Notes: generated by a model from the letters alone, not told the origin. DNA of 64,000 nt from Actinomycetospora sp. NBRC 106375 (GCF_030269665.1 NZ_BSTS01000003.1:186001-250000); one strand, 5' to 3'. Counted from the stretch's first letter, positions 9,036 to 18,302 are shown. A program made the numbers and translations.

Positions 9036-9569
9036 TCAGAGCTCCAGGAGCATGCGGGTGTTGCCGAGGGTGTTCGGCTTGACGTACGCGAGGTCGAGGA
9101 ACTCCGCGACGCCCTCGTCGGCCGACTGCATCATCTCGGCGTAGACCTCGGGCGTCACCGGCGAGCCCTCGATCTCGCGGAAGCCGTGCCGGGCGAAGAA
9201 CTCCACCTCGAACGTCAGCACGAAGACGCTGCGCAGGCCGAGCGCCCGGGCCTGGGCGATCAGCTCGTGGACCAGCCCGTGCCCGATGCCCGCCCCCCGC
9301 ATCCCCGGACCGACGGCGATGGTGCGGATCTCGGCGAGGTCCTCCCAGAGCACGTGCAGCGCGCCGCAGCCGACGACGTCGCGGCCCCGCACGGCGACCC
9401 GGAACTCCTGGACCGTCTCGTAGAGGGTGACCAGCGGCTTGCGCAGCAGGATGTTGTCGTCGGCGAACGAGTCCACGAGGGCCTTGATGCCCCGCACGTC
9501 GGCGGTGCGTGCGCGCCGCAGGAGCACCGGGGCGGCGGTCTCGGGGGCGGTCTCGGCAGCAGGGGTCAC
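9036..9569 (-). CDS. argA: GNAT acetyltransferase, actinobacterial N-acetylglutamate synthase type
   Basis: The 177-residue GNAT enzyme has the acetyl-CoA loop RGAGIGHGLV and the tail LDLAYVKPNTLGNTRMLLEL typical of the short actinobacterial N-acetylglutamate synthase represented by Rv2747, which acetylates glutamate in the first step of arginine biosynthesis. It also sits beside rimO-pgsA-clgR-pspA, the same neighbourhood as Rv2747 to Rv2744c. GTG 9569 was chosen because the GNAT fold begins at VLLRRARTADV; the upstream frame to 9659 overlaps the divergent rimO and is proline-rich. A TACCCT -10 lies on the minus strand about 20 nt before the start. Confidence 0.82.
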   Translation of the reverse strand: MTPAAETAPETAAPVLLRRARTADVRGIKALVDSFADDNILLRKPLVTLYETVQEFRVAVRGRDVVGCGALHVLWEDLAEIRTIAVGPGMRGAGIGHGLVHELIAQARALGLRSVFVLTFEVEFFARHGFREIEGSPVTPEVYAEMMQSADEGVAEFLDLAYVKPNTLGNTRMLLEL

Positions 9570-9613
9570 CGGGCGCTCACCACCAGCGGAGGGTAGGCCA
9601 GGGGTCGGGCCGA

Positions 9614-9619
9614 TAGGCT
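9614..9619 (+). promoter_or_regulatory. -10 element for leaderless rimO
   Basis: TAGGCT ends 6 nt before GTG 9626 with no Shine-Dalgarno sequence between, so the transcript probably begins at the start codon. The shared region with divergent argA is only about 56 bp. Confidence 0.5.
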
Positions 9620-9625
9620 GGGCAG

Positions 9626-11173
9626 GTGGTCGAGCGCTCCCCGGAACCCCGTGAGTCATCGAGCCGCCGTCCTCGTGCTGCGCTCGTGACCCTCGGGTGT
9701 GCGCGCAACGACGTCGACTCCGAGGAACTGGCCGGGCGGCTGGCCGCCGAGGGGTGGGACGTCGCGGCCGACGACGCCGGGGACGCGGACGTCGTCGTGG
9801 TCAACACCTGCACGTTCGTCGAGCAGGCCAAGAAGGACTCCATCGACGCCGTGCTCGCCGCCAGCGGGGGTGACGCCAAGGTCGTCGCGGTCGGCTGCAT
9901 GGCCGAGCGGTACGGCGCCGAGCTCGCCGACGCCCTGCCCGAGGCGTCCGCCGTGCTCGGCTTCGACCACTACGGCGACCTGCCGTCCCGGCTCGACGAC
10001 GTGCTCGCCGGGCGCCCGCTCGCGTCGCACACGCCCTCCGACCGCCGCACGCTCCTGCCGATCAGCCCGGTGAAGCGCCCCGAGGCGGTCCGCGAGGGCT
10101 CGATCCCCGGTCACGAGTGGCTGCCCCGCGGCACGCAGCGCAGCGGAGCTGACGCATCGGAGCACGCGCCGCGGCAGCGCCTCGACGACGCCCCGGTGGC
10201 CCCGCTCAAGCTGGCCTCGGGGTGCGACCGCCGCTGCAGCTTCTGCGCGATCCCCTCGTTCCGGGGGGCCTTCGTGTCCCGCGACCCGCGCGACGTCGTC
10301 GCAGAGGGCGCCTGGCTCGCCGACCACGGCGCGGCCGAGGTGATGCTCGTCAGCGAGAACTCCACGTCATACGGGAAGGACATCGACGCCCGGGGCGCCG
10401 CGGGCGGGGCGCTCGAGCGCCTGCTCGGCGAGCTCGCGGCCGTGCCGGGGCTGCGCCGGGTCCGCGTCTCCTACCTGCAGCCCGCCGAGGTCCGGCCGCC
10501 GCTGCTGCGCGCGATTGCGGAGACCCCGCGCGTCGCGTCCTACTTCGACCTCTCCTTCCAGCACGCGAGCGCCCCGGTGCTGCGCCGGATGCGGCGCTTC
10601 GGCTCCCGCGAGACCTTCCTCGCGCTCTGCCGCGAGATCCGCGCGCTCGACCCCGAGGCCGGCATCCGCTCCAACGTCATCGTCGGCTTCCCCGGCGAGA
10701 CCGAGGACGACCTCGCCGAGCTCGAGGCATTCCTGTCCGAGGCCGAGCTGGACGCCGTCGGGGTGTTCGGCTACTCCGACGAGGACGGCACCGAGGCGCT
10801 CGACCTGCCCGGCAAGGTCGACCCGACCGAGATCGCGGCCCGCGTGGAGCGCGTCACCCGCCTCGCCGAGCACGTCGCCGAGGACCGCGCGACACGGCGG
10901 GTCGGGACGACGGTCGAGGTGCTCGCCGAACGCTGGGAGCCCGACGAGGAGTCGTGGATCGGCCGGGCCGCGCACCAGGGTCCCGACGTCGACGGCGAGT
11001 GCCGGCTGGTCGGGGACGAGGACCTGCTCGACGCGCTCGCGCCAGGCGACGTCGTCACCGGCCGGGTCGTCGACGCCGAGGGTCTGGACCTCGTGGTCGA
11101 GGCGCTCGCGCTCACCGAGGAGCGGTCGGACGAGACCGCCGCCGGCGTCCCGGCCGGCGCCGGGGCCCGGTGA
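9626..11173 (+). CDS. rimO: Ribosomal protein S12 methylthiotransferase RimO
   Basis: This 515-residue radical-SAM methylthiotransferase adds a methylthio group to a conserved aspartate of ribosomal protein S12. The N-terminal UPF0004 domain carries C25, C62 and C91, which bind the auxiliary 4Fe-4S cluster. The radical-SAM motif is [16 protein letters not shown] (C200, C204, C207), and a TRAM domain ends the protein. The [18 protein letters not shown] form and [13 protein letters not shown] distinguish RimO from MiaB, which is present separately at 53177. The protein is longer than Escherichia coli RimO (about 440), with extra residues around 150-195. The stop overlaps the next start (GTGA), so rimO and pgsA are coupled. 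Confidence 0.95.
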   Translation: MVERSPEPRESSSRRPRAALVTLGCARNDVDSEELAGRLAAEGWDVAADDAGDADVVVVNTCTFVEQAKKDSIDAVLAASGGDAKVVAVGCMAERYGAELADALPEASAVLGFDHYGDLPSRLDDVLAGRPLASHTPSDRRTLLPISPVKRPEAVREGSIPGHEWLPRGTQRSGADASEHAPRQRLDDAPVAPLKLASGCDRRCSFCAIPSFRGAFVSRDPRDVVAEGAWLADHGAAEVMLVSENSTSYGKDIDARGAAGGALERLLGELAAVPGLRRVRVSYLQPAEVRPPLLRAIAETPRVASYFDLSFQHASAPVLRRMRRFGSRETFLALCREIRALDPEAGIRSNVIVGFPGETEDDLAELEAFLSEAELDAVGVFGYSDEDGTEALDLPGKVDPTEIAARVERVTRLAEHVAEDRATRRVGTTVEVLAERWEPDEESWIGRAAHQGPDVDGECRLVGDEDLLDALAPGDVVTGRVVDAEGLDLVVEALALTEERSDETAAGVPAGAGAR

Positions 11174-11811
11174 CCTCCCCGCGGCCGGGCTCCACGCCCG
11201 GTGCCCCGTCCCCGACCGCGTCGGCCACCACGGCCGGCGGCGTCGTCGCGCCCCCGGTGCCCCTGGTGAACATCGCGAACGCGCTCACCGTCGTGCGCCT
11301 CGTGCTCGTGCCCGTGTTCCTCGTCGTCCTGTTCGTCGACGGGGGACAGAGCGCGGCGTGGCGGTGGGCGGCGTTCGCGGTGTTCGCGATCGCGTCGCTG
11401 ACCGACACCTTCGACGGTGACCTCGCGCGCCGCTGGGGTCTCGTCACCGACTTCGGCAAGATCGCCGACCCGATCGCCGACAAGGCGCTCACCGGGTCCG
11501 CGCTGGTCGGGCTGTCGCTGCTGGGCGAGCTCGGGTGGTGGGTGACGGTCACGATCGCCGCCCGTGAGGTCGGGGTGACCCTGCTGCGGTTCTGGGTGCT
11601 GCGCCACGGCGTGATCCCCGCCAGCCGCGGCGGCAAGATCAAGACGGTGCTGCAGACGGTGGCGCTCGGGCTCGCGATCATGCCGCTGCCCACCTGGCTC
11701 GACCCGGCCGTGGCGGTGCTCATGGTCGCCGCCGTGGTGGTCACCGTCGTCACGGGCGTCGACTACCTCGTCCGCGCGCTGCGCCTGCGGGCGCGCGGCC
11801 GGGCGACCTGA
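11170..11811 (+). CDS. pgsA: CDP-diacylglycerol-glycerol-3-phosphate 3-phosphatidyltransferase
   Basis: The 213-residue membrane enzyme has the CDP-alcohol phosphotransferase signature D-G-x2-A-R-x8-G-x3-D-x3-D, seen as DGDLARRW...[11 protein letters not shown], preceded by [15 protein letters not shown]. It makes phosphatidylglycerolphosphate, the precursor of phosphatidylglycerol and cardiolipin, at the inner membrane. Position between rimO/argA and clgR-pspA matches pgsA3 (Rv2746c), and coupling to membrane-stress genes makes functional sense. The start is GTG 11170, inside the rimO stop. The first 30 residues are low complexity (Ser/Pro/Thr/Ala). Confidence 0.9.
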   Translation: MTSPRPGSTPGAPSPTASATTAGGVVAPPVPLVNIANALTVVRLVLVPVFLVVLFVDGGQSAAWRWAAFAVFAIASLTDTFDGDLARRWGLVTDFGKIADPIADKALTGSALVGLSLLGELGWWVTVTIAAREVGVTLLRFWVLRHGVIPASRGGKIKTVLQTVALGLAIMPLPTWLDPAVAVLMVAAVVVTVVTGVDYLVRALRLRARGRAT

Positions 11812-11816
11812 CCGAC

Positions 11817-11837
11817 CTGTTCGCTCTCGACGAACAG
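11817..11837. promoter_or_regulatory. Candidate ClgR operator upstream of clgR
   Basis: CTGTTCG-N7-CGAACAG is a perfect 7-bp inverted repeat 6 bp after the pgsA stop. Its left part contains GTTCGC, and the layout is close to the GTTCGC-N5-GCG site I recall for actinobacterial ClgR. A TACGGT -10 lies at 11878-11883, which would put the site about 60 bp upstream of the transcription start, suitable for an activator. It could alternatively form a small hairpin terminating pgsA. Confidence 0.4.
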
Positions 11838-11965
11838 CGCGGGGCCCGCGTCACCGTCCCGGCGGCGTCGATCTCGGTACGGTGGACGGACACGGTCGTC
11901 GAGCCCGGTCGGGCAGGTCCAGGTCCTGCCCAGGGGTCCCCACGGCCGGCGCTGGGAGGTGTGGC

Positions 11966-12550
11966 ATGTCGCTGCTGTTGCGCGAGGCCATCGGCGGATC
12001 GATCCGTCAGGCCCGCACCGAGCGGGGCCGCACGCTGCGCGACGTCTCGAAGGAGGCGCGCGTGAGCCTGGGCTACCTGTCCGAGATCGAGCGGGGCCGC
12101 AAGGAGCCGTCCAGCGAGCTCCTCGCGGCGATCTGCGAAGCGCTCGGCCTGCCGCTGCCGGAGCTGCTCGACGAGGTCGCCGACGCGCTGCGTCCGGTCC
12201 GCCGTCGGGTGCCGGCCGGGGTCGGCGCCGCGGGGGCGATCGACGAGCAGCCCGTCGACGAGGCCCTGCGCACCGCGGTGGAGGAGGCCTTCGAGGCGGG
12301 CAACGAGCCCACGGGCGGCGCGGCCGCGTCGGCGAGCATGTCGGCCACGCTGCCGACGCCGCCCGAGCCCGCGGACCCGCCGCTGCCGCAGACCGTCGCG
12401 CTGCCGGAGCCCGAGGGCCTGCCCGGCACCGGCGAGGAGGTCGTGGCGCCGGTCGAGGGCGGCACCACGGTCCGGCTCGTCGGCCTCGCCGGCGGGTCCG
12501 GCGCGTCGGGGCCCGGACGGTCCACACCGGTGGTGCGCGTCGCGGCATGA
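11966..12550 (+). CDS. clgR: ClgR-type XRE regulator of Clp protease and membrane-stress genes
   Basis: The 194-residue protein has an XRE/Cro-type helix-turn-helix over about residues 8-65 ([26 protein letters not shown], then [23 protein letters not shown]), nearly identical in pattern to actinobacterial ClgR (Rv2745c), an activator of clpP/clpC and pspA. The C-terminal half is acidic, Pro/Ala/Gly-rich and probably disordered, ending VVRVAA, a hydrophobic tail reminiscent of ClgR degrons cleaved by ClpP. ATG 11966 has GGGAGGT about 6 nt upstream. The pgsA-clgR-pspA order matches mycobacteria. Confidence 0.9.
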   Translation: MSLLLREAIGGSIRQARTERGRTLRDVSKEARVSLGYLSEIERGRKEPSSELLAAICEALGLPLPELLDEVADALRPVRRRVPAGVGAAGAIDEQPVDEALRTAVEEAFEAGNEPTGGAAASASMSATLPTPPEPADPPLPQTVALPEPEGLPGTGEEVVAPVEGGTTVRLVGLAGGSGASGPGRSTPVVRVAA

Positions 12551-12622
12551 CGCCCGCGTGATCTCCCCGTGAGGTCACGCGAGATCCGCGCGAGCTCGGC
12601 AGCGGGTGATCGGTGGGTCGGT

Positions 12623-12650
12623 GGAAGCCTCCGCGAGGAGGTGAGACGAT
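12623..12650 (+). promoter_or_regulatory. Candidate ECF-sigma (SigE-like) promoter for pspA
   Basis: GGAAG (12623-12627) and CGAT (12647-12650) are 19 bp apart, close to the GGAAC-N18/19-CGTT pattern of envelope-stress sigma factors. Between them is CCTC-CGC-GAGG, a short inverted repeat. Mycobacterial pspA is known to respond to SigE and ClgR. The match is imperfect, so this is a suggestion. Confidence 0.3.
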
Positions 12651-12717
12651 GGGGTCAGACCAGGCGCGGATGTCGCCCGCCTGAGCCGGATCGACGTCAC
12701 GAGTTGGGCGGGAGCAG

Positions 12718-13551
12718 ATGGCCAACCCCTTCGTCAAGGCCTGGCGGTACTTCCTGGCCGCGTTCTCCTCGAAGATCGACGAGCACGCGGACCCGAAGGT
12801 CCAGATCCAGCAGGCCATCGAGGACGCGCAGCGTCAGCACCAGGCGCTGTCGCAGCAGGCGGCGTCGGTGATCGGCAACCAGCGCCAGCTGGAGATGAAG
12901 CTGAACCGTCAGCTCTCCGACATCGAGAAGCTGCAGGCGTCGGCGCGTCAGGCCCTGGTGATGGCCGACGAGGCGCGCGCCCGCGGCGACGAGGAGGGCG
13001 CGCAGCGCTACGAGCAGAGCGCCGAGCAGTTCGCCTCGCAGCTGGTCACGGCCGAGCAGAACGTCGAGGACCTCAAGACGCTGCACGACCAGTCGATCGG
13101 CGCGGCGCAGCAGGCCAAGCAGGCCGTCGAGCGCAACGCGCAGGTCCTCCAGACCAAGATCGCCGAGCGCACCAAGCTCCTCAGCCAGCTCGAGCAGGCG
13201 AAGATGCAGGAGCAGGTCTCGGCGTCGCTGCGCTCGATGAGCGAGGTCGCTGCGCCGGGCAACACCCCGTCCCTCGACGAGGTGCGCGACAAGATCGAGC
13301 GGCGCTACTCGACGGCCCTGGGGCAGGCCGAGCTCGCACAGAACAGCGTGCAGGGCCGGATGCTCGAGGTCGAGCAGGCCACGCGCGACTACGCGGGCAA
13401 GAGCCGCCTCGACCAGATCCGGGCCTCCATGGGCCAGGGCGGCTCGCAGATCCCGGCCGGTCAGTCCGCCGCCCAGCCGCAGGTGCAGCCGGCCCAGCCC
13501 GCGCAGCCCCAGCAGCAGCCCACCCAGCAGCAGCAGGCGCCGCGCCAGTAG
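12718..13551 (+). CDS. pspA: PspA/IM30 family membrane-stress protein
   Basis: The 277-residue, almost wholly helical coiled-coil protein opens with the PspA amphipathic region [37 protein letters not shown]. It corresponds to the 35-kDa antigen Rv2744c. PspA oligomers bind and stabilise the inner membrane under proton-leak or lipid stress. The last 35 residues are almost entirely Gln, Pro and Ala, a disordered tail beyond the usual PspA core. In Mycobacterium tuberculosis the membrane partners Rv2743c and Rv2742c follow; here the next gene is an unrelated convergent regulator. ATG 12718 follows GGGCGGGAG. Confidence 0.93.
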   Translation: MANPFVKAWRYFLAAFSSKIDEHADPKVQIQQAIEDAQRQHQALSQQAASVIGNQRQLEMKLNRQLSDIEKLQASARQALVMADEARARGDEEGAQRYEQSAEQFASQLVTAEQNVEDLKTLHDQSIGAAQQAKQAVERNAQVLQTKIAERTKLLSQLEQAKMQEQVSASLRSMSEVAAPGNTPSLDEVRDKIERRYSTALGQAELAQNSVQGRMLEVEQATRDYAGKSRLDQIRASMGQGGSQIPAGQSAAQPQVQPAQPAQPQQQPTQQQQAPRQ

Positions 13552-13563
13552 GAGGCGGGCCTC

Positions 13564-14355
13564 TCACCTCCGGGCGAAGCGTCCGGGGGTGGTGCCCGTG
13601 ACGCGGCGGAAGTGCCGCGTCAGGTGCGCCTGGTCGTGGAAGCCCGCCGCGGTCGCGACGTCGGCGGCGGGCATGCCGCCGAGCACCAGGCGTCTCGCCA
13701 GGTCGACCCGGCGACCCGTCAGGTAGCGGTGGGGCGGCAGCCCGAACTCCGCGCCGAAGGCCCGCACGAGGTGGGTCGGGTGGGCGTGCAGCACGCGGGC
13801 GGCCTCGTCGAGCCCGAGACCCCGAGGCGTGCGGGCGTCGAGGAGGTCCCGCAGCCGGTGCGCGAGGGTCGGGTCCCGGCCGCTCACCGCGGGCACCTCC
13901 CCGAGGTGGGCCGCCAGCCGCTCGGCGATGAGCGCGAGCCGGGTCTGCGCGGCCAGCTCCTCGCCCGGGGCGTCGAGCACGCGGTGGAGCTGGTCGACGC
14001 GACGGCGCAGCAGGGGGTCGTCGAACGCCGGGCGGTCGACGGCCCGACCCGCGAGCGCCGGCCCGTCGGGGGCGCGCAGCACGGCGTCGTCGAGGTACAC
14101 CACGCGCTTGCGGAAGCCACCGGGCCGAGCCGAGCGCCCGTCGTGCGCGACGTGCGGCGGCAGCAGGGTCACCGAGGCGGGCAGCGCCCCGTGCTCGTGG
14201 CGGTCGAGGTCGTAGCGCACGGCGCCGTCGTCGACGATCAGCAGCGTCCACGCCTCGTGGGTGTGCGACGGGTAGGCGTGGTCGACGAAGCGCGCGTGGA
14301 AGACCTCGGTGATCCCCGGGACGGCCGGGCGCCAGGCCCGGACGTCCTCGCGCAT
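13564..14355 (-). CDS. AraC-family transcriptional regulator
   Basis: The 263-residue protein has an N-terminal cupin effector domain (HAYPSHTHEAWTLLIVDDG, with metal-type histidines) and two C-terminal AraC helix-turn-helix motifs (LDEAARVLHAHPTHLVRAF and VATAAGFHDQAHLTRHFRR), ending with GTTPGRFARR. It is divergent from the DUF2000 gene with 50 bp between them; AraC/DUF2000 pairs are common in actinobacteria, so DUF2000 is the likely target. ATG 14355 was preferred over TTG 14370, which would add only five residues. Confidence 0.9.
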   Translation of the reverse strand: MREDVRAWRPAVPGITEVFHARFVDHAYPSHTHEAWTLLIVDDGAVRYDLDRHEHGALPASVTLLPPHVAHDGRSARPGGFRKRVVYLDDAVLRAPDGPALAGRAVDRPAFDDPLLRRRVDQLHRVLDAPGEELAAQTRLALIAERLAAHLGEVPAVSGRDPTLAHRLRDLLDARTPRGLGLDEAARVLHAHPTHLVRAFGAEFGLPPHRYLTGRRVDLARRLVLGGMPAADVATAAGFHDQAHLTRHFRRVTGTTPGRFARR

Positions 14356-14405
14356 GCCAGGAACGTACAAGACCTGGCGGGCCTCGCCGCGTGATCGTGG
14401 GCGCC

Positions 14406-14822
14406 ATGAGCAGCGCCTTCGAGACCAAGATCGCCGTCGTGCTGCGCGACGACCTGGCGGGCTGGCAGGCCCTCAACGTCACCGCGTTCCTCACCAGCGG
14501 GATCACCGCCGCGACCCCCGAGCTGGTCGGCGAGCCCTACGCCGACGCCGACGGCACCGCCTACCTGCCGATGCTCGGGCAGCCGGTGATGGTGTTCACC
14601 GGGGACGCCGCCGTGCTGCGCACCGCCCACCGCCGCGCCCTCGACCGGGGCCTGCGCATCGCCGTGTTCACCGCCGACCTCTTCGCGACCGGCAACGACG
14701 AGGACAACCGCGCCGCGGTCGCGAAGATCGGCCGCGACGACCTCGACCTCGTCGGGATCGCGGTGCACGGGCCCCGGAACGCCGTCGACAAGATCGTCAA
14801 GGGCGCGCGGATGCATCCGTGA
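14406..14822 (+). CDS. DUF2000 family protein
   Basis: The 138-residue protein matches the DUF2000 pattern: ETKIAVVLRDDLAGWQALNVTAFLTSGI at the start, a central LPMLGQPVMVF and a late IAVHGPRNAVDKIVKGA. The family is small, cytoplasmic, with a peptidyl-tRNA-hydrolase-like fold and no established reaction. It is divergent from an AraC regulator. ATG 14406 is favoured over an in-frame upstream ATP-independent GTG start at 14391 because family members begin close to the FETKIAVVL strand. The 3' end overlaps a convergent gene by 26 bp. Confidence 0.82.
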   Translation: MSSAFETKIAVVLRDDLAGWQALNVTAFLTSGITAATPELVGEPYADADGTAYLPMLGQPVMVFTGDAAVLRTAHRRALDRGLRIAVFTADLFATGNDEDNRAAVAKIGRDDLDLVGIAVHGPRNAVDKIVKGARMHP

Positions 14823-15441
14823 GCGGCACGTCGGCGCCGCCCACAGCCCAGCGTTCGACGCGGTCCGGCGGCGAGACCAGGGCGGGGTCCTCGCCCGCGG
14901 CGGGATCGGTCGCCTCGACCGCCGCCCGGGCCGCGTCGAGCGGGCGCGCGTCGGTGGCCAGGTGCAGCCCGCGCATCGACCGGGAGAGGTGGTCCCACAG
15001 GAACAGCCCCCGGACGGTGCCGGGCAGGGCGCGCAGGGCCGGGATGACGTGCCGGCGATGGATCCGGTCCATGGCGGCGCGCCCGGCGTCGCTGAAGGGG
15101 CCGTCGAACGCGGCCACGGCGGCGATCGTCGCGTCGGCCCCGGCGTCGGGTCCGGCTTCGTCCTCGACGACCTCGTAGACGACGTCCTCGTCGATGGTCA
15201 CCGGCGGCGGTGTGCCGTCGTACGCGGCGCGGGTGCGGTCCGAGGCGGCGCGGGCGTCCTCCTCGGTGGCCCACAGCGTCAGCAGGGCCCGCACAGCGGT
15301 CGGTCCGGAGACCATGAAGTAGGCCCCGCTGTAGCCGGCCTGCCGGCGCAGGATGTCCGTGAGCTCGCGGCGGCGGGCGTCGGGGTCGTCGGTGGGTGGC
15401 AGGGACCTGACGGTCTGGAGTCGGGCGAACACGGCGTCCAC
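14797..15441 (-). CDS. Uncharacterised protein with two dimeric alpha-beta barrel-like repeats
   Basis: I do not recognise a named family. The 214-residue protein appears to contain two similar halves: DAVFARLQTVRSLPP...GYSGAYFMVSGPTAVRALLTLWATEEDARAA near the start, and IPALRALPGTVRGLFLWDHLSRSMRGLHLATDARPLDAA in the second half. This is the beta-alpha-beta pattern of antibiotic-biosynthesis-monooxygenase/stress-response barrel proteins. The fold is inferred by eye. GTG 15441 has GAGAGGAC directly upstream. It lies 95 bp downstream of the LAL regulator on the same strand. Confidence 0.6.
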   Translation of the reverse strand: MDAVFARLQTVRSLPPTDDPDARRRELTDILRRQAGYSGAYFMVSGPTAVRALLTLWATEEDARAASDRTRAAYDGTPPPVTIDEDVVYEVVEDEAGPDAGADATIAAVAAFDGPFSDAGRAAMDRIHRRHVIPALRALPGTVRGLFLWDHLSRSMRGLHLATDARPLDAARAAVEATDPAAGEDPALVSPPDRVERWAVGGADVPLTDASARP

Positions 15442-15499
15442 GTCCTCTCGGTGTGCTGGTGGATGCCGTCGAGCGTGGGACGCGGCGCCGGAGGAGGAC

Positions 15500-15517
15500 C
15501 TCCGTGGTGGCACGGAG
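15500..15517. terminator. Short hairpin after the LAL regulator
   Basis: CTCCGTG-GTGG-CACGGAG forms a 7-bp stem with a 4-nt loop 20 bp beyond the LuxR-type gene stop. No U-tract follows. It could attenuate readthrough into the downstream barrel-protein gene. Confidence 0.35.
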
Positions 15518-15536
15518 ATCCCGGTACGCAGGCCGG

Positions 15537-18269
15537 CTACAGGGCCTCGGCCGCCCACGCCGCGAGCTGCGTGCGGTTGTGCAGGCCCAGCTTCGCCAGC
15601 GCGTTGCGGACGTGGCTCTCGACGGTGCGCTCGCTGATCACGAGGCGGGCCGCGACCTCCCGGTTGGCCAGCCCGGTGACGACGAGGGCGACGGTCTCGC
15701 GCTCGCGGGCGGTCAGGGACGCGGCACCCGGCCCGAGACCCGTGAGCTCGGCGAGCAGCGCCGACGCCCCGTCGCGCGTCGGGCGCAGCCCCAGGCGGCG
15801 GGCCAGGGTCCGGGACTCGCCGAGGACCTTCCGGGCACGGTCCCGGTCGGCTGCGCCGCCCCGCGCCGCGAGCGCCTGGCCCAGCTCCAGGCTCGACCGG
15901 GCGAGCCCCGGCACCGCGCCGAGGCGCCGGTCCGAGGTCACGGCCTGGTCGGCGAGCCGGACGGCCTCGTCGTGCTCGTCGAGCCCGCGGGCGGCCGCGG
16001 CGGCGAAGCGCGCGATGGGGCCGGGGCAGCCGGTGCTGCTGTCGGTGCGCAACGCCGTGTGCGGGAGCAGCTGGGTGAAGGTTGACCGCACGACCTCGGT
16101 GTCGCCGAACGCGACGGCCAGCTCGCTCCCGCAGCACAGGACGGGCCGCCACCGGTTCCCGGGCGGCACGGCGAACAGGTGCGGCCGCAGCTCGTCGTAG
16201 AGCGTGCGGGCGAGGTCGGCGTCGCCGCGGCCGAGGAACGCGACGCCCGCGGTGGCCCAGAACACCGGGAGGCGGCGGGTGCGCGCGATGGCGTCCTCGT
16301 CGGGCCGCCACGTCGCGAGGGTGCCGAGGTCGCGGTGGAGCAGGCTCAGGAACGCCTGGTACATCGACTCCGCCGTCGGGTCCTGGCTGCGGCGGCCCAG
16401 CTCGCGGAACCGGTCGGCCAGGGCGAAGGCCTCGTCGTACCGTCCGACGAGGTGGGCGCGGGCGGCGCGCGCTCGCAGCTCGTGCCACCGGGCGAGGGTG
16501 CCGCCGAGCTGGTCGGCCACCTCGGCGAGGGCCTCGATCCCGGCGTCGACGACGTCGGGCGCGCCCAGCTCGAAGGCGTCCTCGATCCGCCACACGTGGC
16601 CCCAGACGAGGGCCTCCGAGCGGCGCGCCGTGGTGCCGAGGGCGATGGTCCGCCGTCCGACGGCGAGCCGTTCGGCGACGTGGGCCGGCCCGCCGCACAG
16701 CTCGTAGCGCGCGTGCAGGGCGTGCAGGACCGCGTCGGCGCCGTCGGGTTCGTCGGCGTGCCGATCGGCCATCGCGAGCGCCCGGGCGGAGACGGCCGCC
16801 GCCTCCTCGGACCACCCGCGGACGCCCGCGACCATCGCCTGTTGCGCCAGCACGCGCGCCCGCCGGGCCGAGTCCTCGCCCGCGAGCAGCGTGCCGGCGC
16901 GCACCACGAGCCGCTCGACCCGCCCCGCGACCAGGTCCGGGCCGACCCCGCGCACGACCACCGCCGCGGCGGCCGCGAGATCGGCGCGGACTGCGACCTC
17001 GGCCACGTCGAGGACCGCGGTCGCTGCGTCGAGGGCGTCCGCGGTGCGGTCTGCGCGGACGAAGGCCCGGGCCAGCGCCAGCCGCGTCTCGGCGGCGTCC
17101 ACGGTGTCGTCGGTGACCTCCAGCGCGCGCCGGCACCAGTCGGCGGCCTCGTCGGGCGCCCGCCGGGCGATCGCGTCGTCCGCCGCGACACGGCACGCCG
17201 CGGCGGCCGTGGCCCGCGCCGCCGGCGAGTCGGCGGCGGGGAGCCGGTGTCCCGCGACCTCGCCCGCCCGGGCCGGCGGCAGGGCGTCGGCGAGCCGGCG
17301 GTGCTCCTCCCGGCGCCGTGCCGGCGCGAGCCCGTCACGGCATGCGGCACGCACCAGCCCGTGCGACCAGCGCACCCGCCCGGCGTCCTGCGGGTCGTCG
17401 ATCAGGAGGTGTGCCGCGAGCGCCTCGGCGAGCGCGGTGGACCCGTGTGCGCCGAGGACGTCGAGCTCGACGTCCTCGCCGGCGACGGCGGCGGTGGCCA
17501 GCAGGTCCTGGGCGGCGGGGGAGAGCCCGGCGACGCGGCGACGCACCAGCGGAGCGACCGCCTCCGCGTGCACCTCGGGCGCGTGCAGCAGCTCGCGCAG
17601 GTGCAGCGGGTGCCCCGCGCTCACCCGGAGCAGGGTGTCGACGACGGCGTCGTCGGGCGTGCCGCCGTCGCGGCGTCGCAGCAGCTCGCGCACGGGGTCG
17701 CGGCCGAGCCGGCCCGGGCGCAGCACGATCGGGACGGCCGCGTCGAGGCCCTCGGGCGCCGGCTCCCGCGACGTCGCCACGAGCAGCAGGGCCGGGCCGC
17801 GGGTCGCCACGACCTCGCCGACCAGGTGGTGCAGCAGGGCCAGGGACGCCGGGTCGGCGGCGTGGACGTCCTCGAGAGCCACCACGAGCCCGTCGCGGGC
17901 GGCGGCAGCGAGGGCGTCGGCGGTGTCGGCCATCGCGCGGAAGCGGGCACGGGCGTCGCTGACCTCCGGGCCGTCCCCGGCGCCGTCGAGCACCCCGGGG
18001 TCGAGGCCACGCTGCCGTGCGGCGGGGCTGCCCAGCAGGCGCAACCACGGCCAGAGCACAGGGGCGCCGAGGTCGGCGCCGGTCCGGCCGAGGAGCGCGG
18101 GCACGCCCCGCCTCTCCGCCGTGTCGAGCAGCGCGGAGAGCAGGGTCGACTTGCCGATCCCGGCCTCGCCCACGACGAGCACCGCGGTGCCGCGTCCCGC
18201 GCACGCGTCCTCCAGCGCCGAGACGAGCACGGCCGTCTCGTGCTCGCGGCCGGGTGGGGCGGTGTCCAC
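15537..18269 (-). CDS. LAL-type LuxR transcriptional regulator with AAA/NTPase domain
   Basis: The 910-residue protein has the large ATP-binding LuxR architecture: Walker A GEAGIGKST (34-42), a Walker-B-like LVVALEDVHAADPASLALL, a long helical TPR-like middle rich in alanine, and a C-terminal LuxR helix-turn-helix (LTARERETVALVVTGLANREVAARLVISERTVESHVRNAL). Such proteins are ATP-dependent activators of catabolic or secondary-metabolite genes. The start is GTG 18269. Spacing to nei upstream is 33 bp, so an operon nei-luxR-barrel protein is possible. Target genes are not evident. Confidence 0.9.
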   Translation of the reverse strand: MDTAPPGREHETAVLVSALEDACAGRGTAVLVVGEAGIGKSTLLSALLDTAERRGVPALLGRTGADLGAPVLWPWLRLLGSPAARQRGLDPGVLDGAGDGPEVSDARARFRAMADTADALAAAARDGLVVALEDVHAADPASLALLHHLVGEVVATRGPALLLVATSREPAPEGLDAAVPIVLRPGRLGRDPVRELLRRRDGGTPDDAVVDTLLRVSAGHPLHLRELLHAPEVHAEAVAPLVRRRVAGLSPAAQDLLATAAVAGEDVELDVLGAHGSTALAEALAAHLLIDDPQDAGRVRWSHGLVRAACRDGLAPARRREEHRRLADALPPARAGEVAGHRLPAADSPAARATAAAACRVAADDAIARRAPDEAADWCRRALEVTDDTVDAAETRLALARAFVRADRTADALDAATAVLDVAEVAVRADLAAAAAVVVRGVGPDLVAGRVERLVVRAGTLLAGEDSARRARVLAQQAMVAGVRGWSEEAAAVSARALAMADRHADEPDGADAVLHALHARYELCGGPAHVAERLAVGRRTIALGTTARRSEALVWGHVWRIEDAFELGAPDVVDAGIEALAEVADQLGGTLARWHELRARAARAHLVGRYDEAFALADRFRELGRRSQDPTAESMYQAFLSLLHRDLGTLATWRPDEDAIARTRRLPVFWATAGVAFLGRGDADLARTLYDELRPHLFAVPPGNRWRPVLCCGSELAVAFGDTEVVRSTFTQLLPHTALRTDSSTGCPGPIARFAAAAARGLDEHDEAVRLADQAVTSDRRLGAVPGLARSSLELGQALAARGGAADRDRARKVLGESRTLARRLGLRPTRDGASALLAELTGLGPGAASLTARERETVALVVTGLANREVAARLVISERTVESHVRNALAKLGLHNRTQLAAWAAEAL

Positions 18270-18302
18270 GACGGGCAGTGTGGCGCGGTCCGGCCTCCGC
18301 CC

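Noticed and set aside
11817-11837. LexA box upstream of clgR
   Set aside because: The arms are in the reverse order (GTTCG...CGAAC) from the SOS box (CGAAC...GTTCG) seen at recA, and the spacing differs.
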